A stretch of 64,000 nt of DNA, taken from the NCBI RefSeq assembly GCF_022170825.1, contig NZ_CP081878.1:2506001-2570000 (forward strand), written 5' to 3'. Both the position numbers and the translations under genes were made by a program. The notes under the pieces were generated by a model that worked only from the letters and a program-made list of their open reading frames with translations, ran no database searches and was not told the origin of the DNA. The DNA is from Exiguobacterium acetylicum. Its GTDB lineage: Bacteria; Bacillota; Bacilli; Exiguobacteriales; Exiguobacteriaceae. Below are positions 52,201 through 61,232 of this stretch, one piece after another (positions within the stretch are counted from its first letter, which is position 1; every line of letters begins with the position of its first letter).

Positions 52201-52214
52201 GTTTCTGCCGATAT
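52188..52214 (+). promoter_or_regulatory. Sigma-D type flagellar promoter
   Basis: TCAA (52188-52191), 15-nt spacer and GCCGATAT (52207-52214). The -10 is a perfect match to the Bacillus sigma-D consensus; the -35 has one mismatch to TAAA. It should drive the 52255-56144 operon. Confidence 0.78.
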
Positions 52215-52254
52215 ATAATAAGATGAAAGTTTTAAAAAACAAGGAGGCTTCTCG

Positions 52255-54108
52255 ATGAACATCCAATTGAACCCGGCACGTCCGGCGCAATCCCCTGGTC
52301 AGACGCCGCTTTCGGATACGAAGACCTATAAAGGAACGGTCCTTGAGCAGACCGGTCCGCATACGGCTCTCGTCCAGGTCGGTCGGGATAAGATCGAGAT
52401 GACCTTCACAGGCGACGTTCCGACAGGTGATTTCCAGTTCAAGGTCAAAGGACAAACGGCAGAAGGTTACCTGATCGAACAACTGACTCCAGCGACACCG
52501 GACGCGGAGACGCCACCCGTCCTGTCTGTTCCATCAAACGTCGATCCAGCCTTACTCGAAGGCGTACCAGCGGAACTGAAACAAGCCGTCGCGAAGTTAC
52601 TCGCAAGCGGTCAGTTGCCGCAAACTCCGGAAATCGTCGCCCAGCTCGTGACAGCACTTCAAGGAACATATAAGGATTTGGCACTCGAACTCGTGTCGCG
52701 ACCAGACACGACGCTGCCTGCAGACGCCGACGTCTTAATCGCAAGTCTCCTTGCAACGACAGAAGACTATCCGGACGTCCTGCCGGAACGTGACGCTTTA
52801 AAGGAGCAGCCGACGTTCGAGAAAGCTGTCGCGCTTGACGTCGCTCGCGTCACCTTGCCGACGCAACGCGAGATCGAAACGGCGTCTCCACTCCACATCC
52901 GGCAATACATCGAACACTTACCAGCAGAAAAACGACCAGCACTCGTCGCGACGCTTGAACAAGGCGAGATTGAGACGGTTCGTAAACAACTGGCGCCCTA
53001 CTTCCCGCAAAAGCAGCTTGAGCCGAAGATAAGTGTTCGCGAGCAATTGATTGGTCTGACGGCACGGGCCAGTCAACCGGAACCAACATCGGGGCAAACG
53101 GCACCGGTCCGCTCCGCCTTGACGCTCGTCCGCGAAGTGACGCCACGGCTCGCTGAGATCACGAATGATTTCAAGAGCCAACAACGAACAATCGTCTCGC
53201 AACTTCGCCAAATCGAACCACTCGTTGAGACACGTCCGGTCCAGATGGTCGCCGTCATCGAGAGTACAGCGCAACGCTTAAAACAAGTCTTCCAGCAAAC
53301 CGATGCTTTACTGCATACGTCGATGAAAGACGAAAAACAGTTGATTCACTTCTTATCGAAACTCGAACGCGGCGCAGAACTGGCACTACTCGGACGCGGT
53401 ACAGAAGCAAAAGCCGTCTTACAGGAAGTTCGGATTGCGTTTGAAGCCTTCCGTTACGCGCCAGCGAACGTGCGTCCGACTTACTTACCGGAGATGCAGG
53501 GACTACCGCCACAAGCACCATCGCTACCAGCGCCGATCGCAACAAAAGCTGTACCGTATGAGCCACAACAGAACAGTCCTCGCCTCTTGCAGGAGACCGT
53601 CCAAAAGACGTTGCAACTCCAGACGGCAGAACTGAAACTCAGTACACCAGCAGCGAATCCGGAAGCTGCCAAATTGCAGACGTTCCTTGCGGCGCAACAA
53701 CAAGTCAATAAACCGGATAACCAACAACAGTTGAACCAAATTCTGCTCGCCTTACCGGTACAACTCGTCGAAGCAACGGCAGGACTACACGTTCACTTAC
53801 AAAATAAACGTCCAGACGAAGTGATCGACTGGGAAAACAATACGTTGTACGTTCAGCTCAATACCCCACGTCTCGGAGAAATCGGTGTCCGGGTTGAGAC
53901 AGTCAACCGGAAGATGCAGATCACAATTGAAAATGATTTCTCGGTTCTTGAGCAACTAGCGACCCCGTTCCTCGACCGAACGACGGACGCTCTGCAAGCA
54001 ACCGGTTATCAGGACGTTCGGATTCAGTTCCGTCCATTCACGCGTGAGCAGGTCACAGAGACCGTCAAACAAGACGAGACACCACGTGGCTACGACTACC
54101 GTATCTAA
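52255..54108 (+). CDS. FliK-like flagellar hook-length control protein (YlqG type)
   Basis: A 617-residue soluble protein, rich in glutamine, proline and threonine. The first 75 residues form a beta-rich domain (YKGTVLEQTGPHTALVQVG), the middle is helical and low-complexity, and the last 100 (LYVQLNTPRLGEIGVRVE ... FSVLEQLATPF) resemble the Flg_hook domain of FliK. It is followed by a FlhB C-terminal-like gene, the same pairing as B. subtilis ylqG-ylqH. A role as an export-apparatus partner is likely; whether it sets hook length is not known. Confidence 0.75.
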   Translation: MNIQLNPARPAQSPGQTPLSDTKTYKGTVLEQTGPHTALVQVGRDKIEMTFTGDVPTGDFQFKVKGQTAEGYLIEQLTPATPDAETPPVLSVPSNVDPALLEGVPAELKQAVAKLLASGQLPQTPEIVAQLVTALQGTYKDLALELVSRPDTTLPADADVLIASLLATTEDYPDVLPERDALKEQPTFEKAVALDVARVTLPTQREIETASPLHIRQYIEHLPAEKRPALVATLEQGEIETVRKQLAPYFPQKQLEPKISVREQLIGLTARASQPEPTSGQTAPVRSALTLVREVTPRLAEITNDFKSQQRTIVSQLRQIEPLVETRPVQMVAVIESTAQRLKQVFQQTDALLHTSMKDEKQLIHFLSKLERGAELALLGRGTEAKAVLQEVRIAFEAFRYAPANVRPTYLPEMQGLPPQAPSLPAPIATKAVPYEPQQNSPRLLQETVQKTLQLQTAELKLSTPAANPEAAKLQTFLAAQQQVNKPDNQQQLNQILLALPVQLVEATAGLHVHLQNKRPDEVIDWENNTLYVQLNTPRLGEIGVRVETVNRKMQITIENDFSVLEQLATPFLDRTTDALQATGYQDVRIQFRPFTREQVTETVKQDETPRGYDYRI

Positions 54109-54123
54109 AAAGGAGAGACCGCT

Positions 54124-54414
54124 ATGTATCAGAAAATCGATTTAACCGGACGCAAGACCGCTGCTGTCCTCCGCTACGATGAAGCATCCGGTCAAGCACC
54201 GGTCGTCGTCGCTCGGGCAAGCGGACAAGCAGCGGACCGTATTTTGCAGGAAGCTCGCGCGAACGGAGTCGCAATCGAACACGACACTTCATTACTCGGT
54301 CACTTGCTCGACCTTGATCTCGGGACCGCGATTCCACCGCAACTGTATGACGTGATGGCTGAACTGCTCTTATTGATCGAAGAACTCGACAACGCGAAAG
54401 GACGGCAAACATGA
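54124..54414 (+). CDS. FlhB C-terminal-domain-like protein (YlqH/FlhX type)
   Basis: A 96-residue soluble protein matching the cytoplasmic domain of FlhB/YscU (AAVLRYDEASGQAPVVVA, ADRILQEARANGVAIEHD, AIPPQLYDVMAELLLLIEEL) without the membrane part. The autocleavage motif NPTH is replaced by sequence lacking it, as expected for free-standing FlhX proteins, which substitute for cleaved FlhB-C. Overlaps the next gene by 4 nt. Confidence 0.85.
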   Translation: MYQKIDLTGRKTAAVLRYDEASGQAPVVVARASGQAADRILQEARANGVAIEHDTSLLGHLLDLDLGTAIPPQLYDVMAELLLLIEELDNAKGRQT

Positions 54415-54803
54415 CAGAACAAGAACTCTACGCGATGACCCCACAACAGCTGACGGAAGTGATGTTGACGGGACTCGTCCTTCAATACGACCAAGCCATT
54501 CTCGCACGTGACGCAAACCGCTTTGACGAGGTGAACGAACGCCTACAAAAAGCTTATCAGTTACTCGACAAATTGCAGGCAGGATTACACGACGACGGCG
54601 GCATCATCACGGCACAACTGGACGCGCTCTACCACTATCTTGCCGAGCAGACGTTACAGGTCTATAAGACACCGAGCGTCTTAGACGAACTACTTGAACT
54701 AGCAGAAGATTTACGCATCACTTGGCAAGCGGCTCAGACCGATGAACGACCACTTGCGCGCGCCGTACATCATCAACGATACGAAGGGATGGAATACGAA
54801 TGA
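54411..54803 (+). CDS. FliS-like flagellin chaperone, second copy
   Basis: A 130-residue helical protein of FliS pattern (MTPQQLTEVMLTGLVLQYDQAI, LLDKLQAGLHDDGG, LAEQTLQVYKTP, LAEDLRITWQAAQ). It overlaps the second flagellin gene by 4 nt (ATGA), so it is probably that flagellin's dedicated export chaperone. The canonical fliS is at 59262-59630 next to fliD. Confidence 0.8.
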   Translation: MTEQELYAMTPQQLTEVMLTGLVLQYDQAILARDANRFDEVNERLQKAYQLLDKLQAGLHDDGGIITAQLDALYHYLAEQTLQVYKTPSVLDELLELAEDLRITWQAAQTDERPLARAVHHQRYEGMEYE

Positions 54804-55690
54804 GAATCACGAATAACGTTCAAGCCTTGAAGGCTTATCGCAATCTCAGCATCAACCAGACGAATGTCAAGACGACAATGGATAAATTGTCGAGCGGTCA
54901 GAAGATCAACCGGGGAGCGGACGATGCAGCTGGTCTTGCAATCTCGGAGAAGATGCGCAATCGCTTGAAAGCACTCGATAAAGCCGAACAGAACGTTCTT
55001 GACGGTGTCTCGATGATTCAAACGGCTGAAGGTGGTTTGAGTGAGACACATAACCTGTTGCAACGAATGCGTGAACTGGCAGTTCAAGCTGGTAACGGTA
55101 CGCTCGCAACAGAAGACCGGACTGCAATCCAAGAAGAAATTAACCAGCTGACGAACGAGGTCTCACGGATTGCGAAGACGACACAGTTCAACGGCAAAGA
55201 ATTGTTGAGTGGTAAGTTCAACGATGCCGATAATGCCCTGTTCATCCAAACGAACGCAGGAGCAAACGAAGGGATCTCAATTACGATTAACGACATGCAA
55301 GCCCTTGCGCTTGATATCAGTTCAACGACACAAGCTGATCCTTCAATTCGCCCGCTTGATTTCCCGAGCGGTGACGCACCGGAGTACGCCCTTAGCGTCA
55401 TGACGGCAGCGGATGCAAACGACACAATCAGCCATTATACGAAAGCGATCGATACGGTCTCCCAGCAACGGGCACAACTCGGGGCAATCCAGAACCGCTT
55501 TGAAGCGACGTCATCCGTCCTCAGTGTCAGCGCCGAGAACTTGACGGCTTCAGAATCACGGATTCGCGATACCGATATGGCACGGGAGATGATGGAATAC
55601 GCGAAGTTCAACATCCTCAACCAATCGGGTATGGCCATGATTGCTCAAGCAAACGCCCTGCCGCAAGGCGTCTTACAACTACTCAACTAA
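54800..55690 (+). CDS. Flagellin, second (minor) copy
   Basis: A 296-residue flagellin with conserved D0/D1 ends (MRITNNVQALKAYRNLSINQ, RGADDAAGLAISEKMR, and a C-terminus ending ALPQGVLQLLN) and a short central region. It is about 100 residues shorter than the main flagellin at 62118-63317 and its last residue is Asn instead of Arg. Base composition matches the surrounding genes. Co-transcribed with its own FliS-like chaperone. Confidence 0.95.
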   Translation: MRITNNVQALKAYRNLSINQTNVKTTMDKLSSGQKINRGADDAAGLAISEKMRNRLKALDKAEQNVLDGVSMIQTAEGGLSETHNLLQRMRELAVQAGNGTLATEDRTAIQEEINQLTNEVSRIAKTTQFNGKELLSGKFNDADNALFIQTNAGANEGISITINDMQALALDISSTTQADPSIRPLDFPSGDAPEYALSVMTAADANDTISHYTKAIDTVSQQRAQLGAIQNRFEATSSVLSVSAENLTASESRIRDTDMAREMMEYAKFNILNQSGMAMIAQANALPQGVLQLLN

Positions 55691-55703
55691 GGAGGCAGAT
55701 CCG

Positions 55704-56144
55704 ATGGATATCCGCCGCATCCAAGAAACGCAACGCCTACAATCGCTTAAAGGCGGTCCTCGTGAAGTCGAGGCGTCGACGACCTTCTCTGCCTTGATGC
55801 AGGAGAAACGCGACCACAAAGGCTACGAGCGTCTTCAACAGAAGCTCGCGCTCGTCGAAGAACATGGGCAATTGCTCGCTGAGAGCCAGACAATCGAGCA
55901 CCTCGAAAGCTATAAAGAAAAAATCAAAGACTTCTTAAAAGATGCTCTCGACCAATCACAACAACTCGAAGAGAAGCGCGGCTTCAATCGTCGCGGTCGG
56001 ACGAAAATCTATAAGGTCGTCGAACAGGTCGACGCGAAGCTTCTTCAGTTAACGGATACGGTCATCTCGGGTGAGTCGCGCCGTCTTGATATCCTCGACC
56101 AAATCGGCGAAATCAAAGGCATGCTCGTCAACGTCTTCGTATAA
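55704..56144 (+). CDS. YaaR/DUF327 family protein
   Basis: A 146-residue protein with the DUF327 pattern: TTFSALMQEKRDHKGYERLQQ, LLAESQTIEHLESYKEKIKDFL, then GFNRRGRTKIYKVVEQVDAKL, ending GEIKGMLVNVFV. Family function is poorly defined; it is often found near flagellar or yaa genes. The ATG at 55704 has AAGGAGG upstream, 13 nt after the flagellin stop, so it is in the same operon. Confidence 0.88.
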   Translation: MDIRRIQETQRLQSLKGGPREVEASTTFSALMQEKRDHKGYERLQQKLALVEEHGQLLAESQTIEHLESYKEKIKDFLKDALDQSQQLEEKRGFNRRGRTKIYKVVEQVDAKLLQLTDTVISGESRRLDILDQIGEIKGMLVNVFV

Positions 56145-56168
56145 TTCAGATTAGAGGAGTTCCCCTAC

Positions 56169-56831
56169 ATGCCAGACCTATATCTCAAAAAATGTACCTG
56201 CCCCTATTGCTTACAGACGACGGAAACGAAACGGGTCCTGTCACGACATATCCGTGTCGCTTCGACTGATTTTGATGGATTCACCCGCTATCAAGGCGTC
56301 AATGTCTATCTCTACGAACCGATTCAATGTAGCCATTGCCGGTTCTTTTTCCACGAGTCGTTCGGGAAGTTATCGTTAGACGTACGAGCGACATTGCAGG
56401 ATCACATACTACCGACGCTTCCCGTCTTACCATTCGCTAGCACCGAGCGGACGATCGAGCAGGCGATTCAGCTCTATAAACTTTGCCTCTACACGGCTCA
56501 AGTGACGGAGCAAAAACCGGCAATCCAAGCGATGCTTGGTGTGCGTTTGTCCTGGTTACACCGTTTGACTGGTCAAACGGACGAAGAACAACTTTGGGCG
56601 AGTCGAGCAATCGAGAAGTATCTTCCGCTGTACGACAACTATACGTCCGTCAAAGAGAGCGGGATTCCAGAAGACGTCCTTCTGCTACGGATCGCCGACC
56701 TGTACGCCGTGACGAAAGAGAAAGACACGGCTCGCCTCTGGTACAGCCGCTTATTCCAAAGCAAGACGGCGACTGACAAAATTAAAAAAGACGCACGAAT
56801 CCACTGGGAATGGGTGCAAGAGCAGGACTAA
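56169..56831 (+). CDS. DUF2225 protein with N-terminal zinc-binding motif
   Basis: A 220-residue soluble protein. Two CxxC pairs, CTCPYC (near residue 9) and CSHC (near 56), suggest a metal site; the region between (IRVASTDFDGFTRY) is the DUF2225 signature. The C-terminal part is TPR-like helical (LGVRLSWLHRLTG, YAVTKEKDTARLWYSRLF). Function unknown. GAGGAG precedes the ATG, 25 nt after the DUF327 gene. Followed by a terminator. Confidence 0.8.
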   Translation: MPDLYLKKCTCPYCLQTTETKRVLSRHIRVASTDFDGFTRYQGVNVYLYEPIQCSHCRFFFHESFGKLSLDVRATLQDHILPTLPVLPFASTERTIEQAIQLYKLCLYTAQVTEQKPAIQAMLGVRLSWLHRLTGQTDEEQLWASRAIEKYLPLYDNYTSVKESGIPEDVLLLRIADLYAVTKEKDTARLWYSRLFQSKTATDKIKKDARIHWEWVQEQD

Positions 56832-56867
56832 TCCTTGTTCGTCATCAGACGAGACAAGGATTTTTTT
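56830..56867 (+). terminator. Terminator before the diguanylate cyclase gene
   Basis: AATCCTTGT(T)CGTC pairs with GACGA(G)ACAAGGATT through ATCA and is followed by seven T residues. It begins inside the stop region of the DUF2225 gene. Confidence 0.85.
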
Positions 56868-56918
56868 CACCGCTCGTCGAAACAAGCAAACACACCGCTT
56901 CAGGAAAGGAGGTCTGTG

Positions 56919-58658
56919 ATGCGACCGACGTTACCCATTGTTTACCTACTGATCAGCTACGGCTTGATGGTGCTCGTCAGCGGAACGCCATTCGTTCCAC
57001 CCGTCGCGGTCCTTTCGACGCTACTCGGCGTTACTTTCGTCGCTGTTAAAGTCAGGTATTGGTTCTTCCCGAAACATCCGGAACGTTCAGTCGGCATCGC
57101 GATTCTCTTATTCGCCAGTGGACTCTGGATCAATTTCATCCTGACCTTCATTCCGCATCCACCGGAAGTCGATTCTGTTGCCAACTTGACTTTGACTGCC
57201 TTTTTGATTCTGACCGCCATCGCATTTTCCCGCTTGATCGACTGGTCATCGATCCGGCATGCACGCCTTCTCTACATCGATGGTGTGCTCTTGTTCGGCA
57301 TGGTCTTCGTCTTCGGCTACACAGTCATCCTCAGGCACTTGCCGACGTTCGCGCGCTCTGACATCGAGTTCGTCGCCATGCTCGGCTATTCAATCAGTTT
57401 TATTGCGCAGTTGTTCTTTTTTTTGATTTTGTATGCGACGGGACTGCGCGGTCCGATACATAAGCGACTGATTCGCGCAATGATGTTATTCATCGTCGCG
57501 AATCTTGGTTATTATACATTTTTCATTCGTAATGAATTGACGTTTGCCGCCTGTTTCTTTCCGCTCTACGCTGTCAGTCTGTTTGATCTTGCTGTCTACT
57601 TCAGGGATGTGCCACCGAAACAACCGGCACGCGATCGACTCGGAAGACCCTATTTGCCGTATATTAGTTTGCTCGTCTTACTTGCCGGTGTGACGTTCTT
57701 ACCGATCGCGCAGGATGTCTACTTCCCGACGCTAATTGTATTATTCTCGTTGTTTATGTTTCGGCAGTTTTTCTCCGAACGGCTCAATCGAAAATTACTA
57801 ACGGAGCTCGAAACGTTCGAGGTTGACCTGACGCACCGAATCGATCGTCATACAGCACAACTGGAACTCCGAAAGGAAGAGTATCGCCGTCTATTCCTCG
57901 CTCACCCGCAACCAATCATTCGACTTGATGGCAATGGGCATGAGAAAGCGATGAACCCGGCGGCAGAACGTTACTTCCCACACGGTTACGTTCCTGATGC
58001 CTTAGTTGAGCAATTAATTGTGGCATTCTTAAAGCTCGAAACTGGTGAAAAACAACTCTTGATGCGACCCGTCGACGGTCGGACGTTCGAAGTAACGTTA
58101 ATCCCGATTCCGGGTGAAGCTGATTTGTACGTCATCCTGTCTGACTTAACGGAAGCCTTATCGCAGGAGAAATGGTTACAAGAACTCGGCTATCACGACG
58201 CCTTGACGGCTCTTCCAAATCGCCGTTACTTCGAGGATCACCTTGGTCCACAGCTCGCAACACTGACGGAAGGCTCACTGCTATTCATCGATCTCGACGG
58301 CTTTAAGCAGATCAATGACCGCTACGGGCATGATGCTGGAGATTACGTTCTCCAGGAGACAGCACGTCGCCTGCAGCTCGATTTAACGCATGACGATTTG
58401 GCGGCACGACTCGGTGGTGACGAGTTCATCGTTTTCCTCGCTCGCAGTCGCGCGGAAACGATCACATATGCAGAAAACGTCCTCCTTCGCTTGAACGATC
58501 CGTTCTTTTTTGACGCAACAGCGATGCAAGTGACGCCGTCGATTGGTATCGCTCGTTACCCTGACGATGGTCGGACGACGAGTCTACTCTTGATCCGGGC
58601 CGATGAAGCGATGTATACCGTCAAGCAAGAAGAGAAGAATGCCTACCGCTTTAAATGA
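56919..58658 (+). CDS. Membrane diguanylate cyclase (GGDEF)
   Basis: Makes cyclic di-GMP from two GTP. The 579-residue protein has seven to eight membrane helices (residues 5-280), a coiled segment, a PAS-like domain (about 320-400, YRRLFLAHPQPIIRLDGNG) and a C-terminal GGDEF domain (HDALTALPNRRYF, DLDGFKQINDRYGHDAGD and the intact active-site GGDEF in RLGGDEFIVF). I see no RxxD inhibitory site directly upstream of GGDEF. The ATG at 56919 follows AGGAGG. Lying between flagellar operons, it probably sets the motile-sessile switch. Confidence 0.93.
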   Translation: MRPTLPIVYLLISYGLMVLVSGTPFVPPVAVLSTLLGVTFVAVKVRYWFFPKHPERSVGIAILLFASGLWINFILTFIPHPPEVDSVANLTLTAFLILTAIAFSRLIDWSSIRHARLLYIDGVLLFGMVFVFGYTVILRHLPTFARSDIEFVAMLGYSISFIAQLFFFLILYATGLRGPIHKRLIRAMMLFIVANLGYYTFFIRNELTFAACFFPLYAVSLFDLAVYFRDVPPKQPARDRLGRPYLPYISLLVLLAGVTFLPIAQDVYFPTLIVLFSLFMFRQFFSERLNRKLLTELETFEVDLTHRIDRHTAQLELRKEEYRRLFLAHPQPIIRLDGNGHEKAMNPAAERYFPHGYVPDALVEQLIVAFLKLETGEKQLLMRPVDGRTFEVTLIPIPGEADLYVILSDLTEALSQEKWLQELGYHDALTALPNRRYFEDHLGPQLATLTEGSLLFIDLDGFKQINDRYGHDAGDYVLQETARRLQLDLTHDDLAARLGGDEFIVFLARSRAETITYAENVLLRLNDPFFFDATAMQVTPSIGIARYPDDGRTTSLLLIRADEAMYTVKQEEKNAYRFK

Positions 58659-58663
58659 ACGGC

Positions 58664-58699
58664 AAAATGCCCCGTCCAAGTAAATGGACAGGGCATTTT
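58664..58699. terminator. Bidirectional terminator between convergent operons
   Basis: ATGCCC(C)GTCC pairs with GGAC(A)GGGCAT across 8 nt, with T runs on both strands. Confidence 0.88.
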
Positions 58700-58707
58700 T
58701 CATAAGC

Positions 58708-58884
58708 TTATGACTCACGACGATATTTTTCTTCTTCATAGGCATCCGGTGCATCGGAGACAGGGCGTTCGAACTCTTCCCATGATTCCGATTCGACGTC
58801 CGGTTCGATGAACTGATCGTACGAGCCATCCGATTGGAAATACGGCTGCGGTACGGGACGCTTCTTGTCTTCCCGCTTGGTCAC
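58708..58884 (-). CDS. Small acidic protein at the end of the fliDST operon
   Basis: A 58-residue, highly charged, proline- and tyrosine-rich protein with no recognised domain (starts MTKREDKKRPVPQPYF, ends EEEKYRRES). The likely start is the GTG at 58884, 7 nt after GGGAGG; an earlier GTG at 58902 lacks a site. It is 27 nt after the fliT-like gene. Possibly an unstructured secretion or regulatory peptide. Confidence 0.5.
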   Translation of the reverse strand: MTKREDKKRPVPQPYFQSDGSYDQFIEPDVESESWEEFERPVSDAPDAYEEEKYRRES

Positions 58885-58911
58885 GAAAGATCCCTCCCTC
58901 ACACAAGAAAG

Positions 58912-59265
58912 TTACTGACGAGAATCAAAATACGGTGAAAAACTATGATCGACTTCTTCGTACGGATCAACGTACGATTTACGACTCGTTTGCGTCTGAC
59001 GTAACTGACTGATTTGTACCCCTAATTTAGCCGTTTCTGCTGATAATTTCAAGTCGATTTTCCGACTATCAGCGACGAGTTCCTGGATGACGGCTTGATT
59101 GGCACCGGCAAGTAGATTCGAGTGGGCGGCAATGAACGCTTCTCGTTCGTTCAAGAGACCTTGAATCTTCTCAATCCATTCGTCATACGTCTCTTCATTC
59201 GGCGTTTGATCAAGCAGTTCGATCAATCGTTTTGTCTTCAGGCGAAGCGGATCGAGCGGACTCAT
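58912..59265 (-). CDS. fliT: FliT-like flagellar chaperone
   Basis: A 117-residue helical protein in the position of fliT, the FliD export chaperone. Helices span DPLRLKTKRLIELLDQT, TYDEWIEKIQGLLNEREAFIA and IDLKLSAETAKLGVQISQL; the tail (RKSYVDPYEEVDHSFSPYFDSR) is flexible. The ATG at 59265 overlaps the fliS stop (ATGA) and has no ribosome site of its own, so translation depends on fliS. Assignment rests mainly on operon position. Confidence 0.72.
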   Translation of the reverse strand: MSPLDPLRLKTKRLIELLDQTPNEETYDEWIEKIQGLLNEREAFIAAHSNLLAGANQAVIQELVADSRKIDLKLSAETAKLGVQISQLRQTQTSRKSYVDPYEEVDHSFSPYFDSRQ

Positions 59266-59630
59266 CGTTGCCGTGCGAGTTTCATCGCTTCTTTCCACGT
59301 CTCGCGGAATTCTTCGGCAAAGCCGATCACTTCGTCGATTGCAACGAGATCATTTTTAACATTCGCATCAATTAACCGTGTTTGCATGTAGTCATACAAA
59401 CTGTTCAAGTCTTTTGACAGGGCAATCGATTGATTGAGCGTCAATTGTAACTCACTGATGATTGCTTGAGCTTTTTGGATATTCGTATTTTTTTGTTCAA
59501 TCATTTTCTGTTCAATTGCTCGTTTTGCGAGCATCGAGAATTTGATTAATCCTTCATATAACATCAGTGTTAAGTCTTGAGGTAACGCCGTCGTTACCGA
59601 GTTCGTCTGATACGTAGCATAAGGGTTCAT
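59262..59630 (-). CDS. fliS: Flagellin chaperone FliS
   Basis: Cytoplasmic chaperone that holds flagellin before export. The 122-residue protein starts MNPYATYQTNSVTTALPQDL and has the LTLMLYEGLIKFSMLAKRAIE and LNSLYDYMQTRLIDANVKND motifs of canonical FliS. I use the ATG at 59630 after AAAGGAGG instead of a longer frame into fliD. Confidence 0.95.
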   Translation of the reverse strand: MNPYATYQTNSVTTALPQDLTLMLYEGLIKFSMLAKRAIEQKMIEQKNTNIQKAQAIISELQLTLNQSIALSKDLNSLYDYMQTRLIDANVKNDLVAIDEVIGFAEEFRETWKEAMKLARQR

Positions 59631-59646
59631 CGCGTTTCCTCCTTTT

Positions 59647-61215
59647 TTATCCTTGTCCGAGATAATTCGCAAGCGTCGCCGATTGACTATTCGCTTGGTT
59701 CATCGCTTGTTCCATCGCCGCAAATCGGCGATAGTAACTGTCTTCTTTTCGTTTTAGCTTGTCTTCCCATGTCAGCATGCTCTTATCGAGATCAGCGAGT
59801 GACTTTCCGAGGCGATAGGTCGTCGCAACTGCTCCATCACGTCCGGCAACTCCGGAAATCTTATCGCGAAGTGTTGTCGCGAAGCCCTGAATCTGACGGA
59901 CAAAACCGTCAAGGCCATTTGGATTCAAAATCGTATTCCCTTGCGCATCCTTCGTCGGCTCCGGTGCATCAGCAGTAAACAGCTTATAGACTCCTTCCGG
60001 CTTTTCCTCAAGCATTTTCTTCAGCTTCGTCTCATCGATTTTCAGTTTCCCACCATCGCGGAAGTCACTCGTTGAGGTAATTCCGATTTGCGACATATAC
60101 TGAAGTTGTATCGTATCTGTACCTGACGTATAGGAGTAACCCGTATCGATTTTTGAAGAGATCGCGCTCCGGAACTGATTCATACCGTCCTGTAAGTAAC
60201 TATCGTTCTTCAGAACACCACTGATTGCTTTTTCTTCCCACTTCTTGACTTCATCCTCGCTCAGTTCCTTGCGCTGCGCATCCGTCAACGGCTGAAAATC
60301 ACGATACTTTTCTTCACGGACTTTTTTGTTCATCTTATCGATGACATCATTGTATTTGTCGACGAAGTTCTTGATCGAGTCGAAGTTTTTCTGTGTATCG
60401 AGCGTCGTATTGATCGTTGTTGCCGTCGTCGCGACGTTGTTCAACGTGATCGTCAGACCGTTCTGCGTGAACGTATTCGTTGTTTGTTCGAGTTGTTGTC
60501 CACCAATCGTGTACTTGGCGTTCTGTCCTTCACGGCCGAATGTCGCATTCTCTGAATTGACCTTCGCAGTATTAGTCGAAGCATCTACGATAGAAATATC
60601 GGCTCCTGAGGGATTTAAGTTACCAGTACTCGTTTTCGTTAAGACGAATTTTCCTGTTAAATCATTAAAGACCGCGTTCATACCGAGACTTGTTTTACCG
60701 TTGATTGCCGCTGTTAAGTCCGAAATTTTTTGAGTCGCATCTAGCTGTAACGTCTCCGTCACGGCTACGCCTAAAGCATCAAATGTGTTGATTTGGACAT
60801 TGATTTTTCCGTTCGCGTCTTTTGTGAACATTCCACTTTCTTCAAGGGTCGCATCGCTCTTTTTCCCGCTTGCTGCAACGATAGTTACGGATGCTGCACT
60901 GGCCAGCTGATCAATACTGTCAATCGTCACACTACCAGCTGATGCGGCTGGACTCGCCGTTACCGTCAATGCCGTCGGATTCGAGCTCGTAACGGTCTTC
61001 GATTGATAGTTCTTTGATAAGAGCATGTCGCTTGCCGCTGTTCGGAAATCAAGTAGCGCCCGGTTTATCTCCCGGTACGCATCGCGTTGCCACGTCAACG
61101 TCTGTTTCTTTTGCGATAACCGATCAACCGGCGCTCGCTCCGCCTGCATCAATTGTTTGATCATCGTTTCTGTATCTATTCCACTTGCAAGACCACTCAG
61201 TCGAATACCTGCCAT
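59647..61215 (-). CDS. fliD: Flagellar cap protein FliD
   Basis: Filament cap that folds exported flagellin at the tip. The 522-residue protein has the FliD N-domain (MAGIRLSGLASGIDTETMIKQL, then RAPVDRLSQKKQTLTWQRDAYREIN cut here to its start), a variable middle, and the C-domain with SDFRDGGKLKIDETKLKKML and the helical MLTWEDKLKRKEDSYYRRFAAMEQAM end, which caps fibre subunits. Second gene of the flaG-fliD-fliS-fliT operon. Confidence 0.95.
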   Translation of the reverse strand: MAGIRLSGLASGIDTETMIKQLMQAERAPVDRLSQKKQTLTWQRDAYREINRALLDFRTAASDMLLSKNYQSKTVTSSNPTALTVTASPAASAGSVTIDSIDQLASAASVTIVAASGKKSDATLEESGMFTKDANGKINVQINTFDALGVAVTETLQLDATQKISDLTAAINGKTSLGMNAVFNDLTGKFVLTKTSTGNLNPSGADISIVDASTNTAKVNSENATFGREGQNAKYTIGGQQLEQTTNTFTQNGLTITLNNVATTATTINTTLDTQKNFDSIKNFVDKYNDVIDKMNKKVREEKYRDFQPLTDAQRKELSEDEVKKWEEKAISGVLKNDSYLQDGMNQFRSAISSKIDTGYSYTSGTDTIQLQYMSQIGITSTSDFRDGGKLKIDETKLKKMLEEKPEGVYKLFTADAPEPTKDAQGNTILNPNGLDGFVRQIQGFATTLRDKISGVAGRDGAVATTYRLGKSLADLDKSMLTWEDKLKRKEDSYYRRFAAMEQAMNQANSQSATLANYLGQG

Positions 61216-61232
61216 CCAATCAGTCCTTTCGG

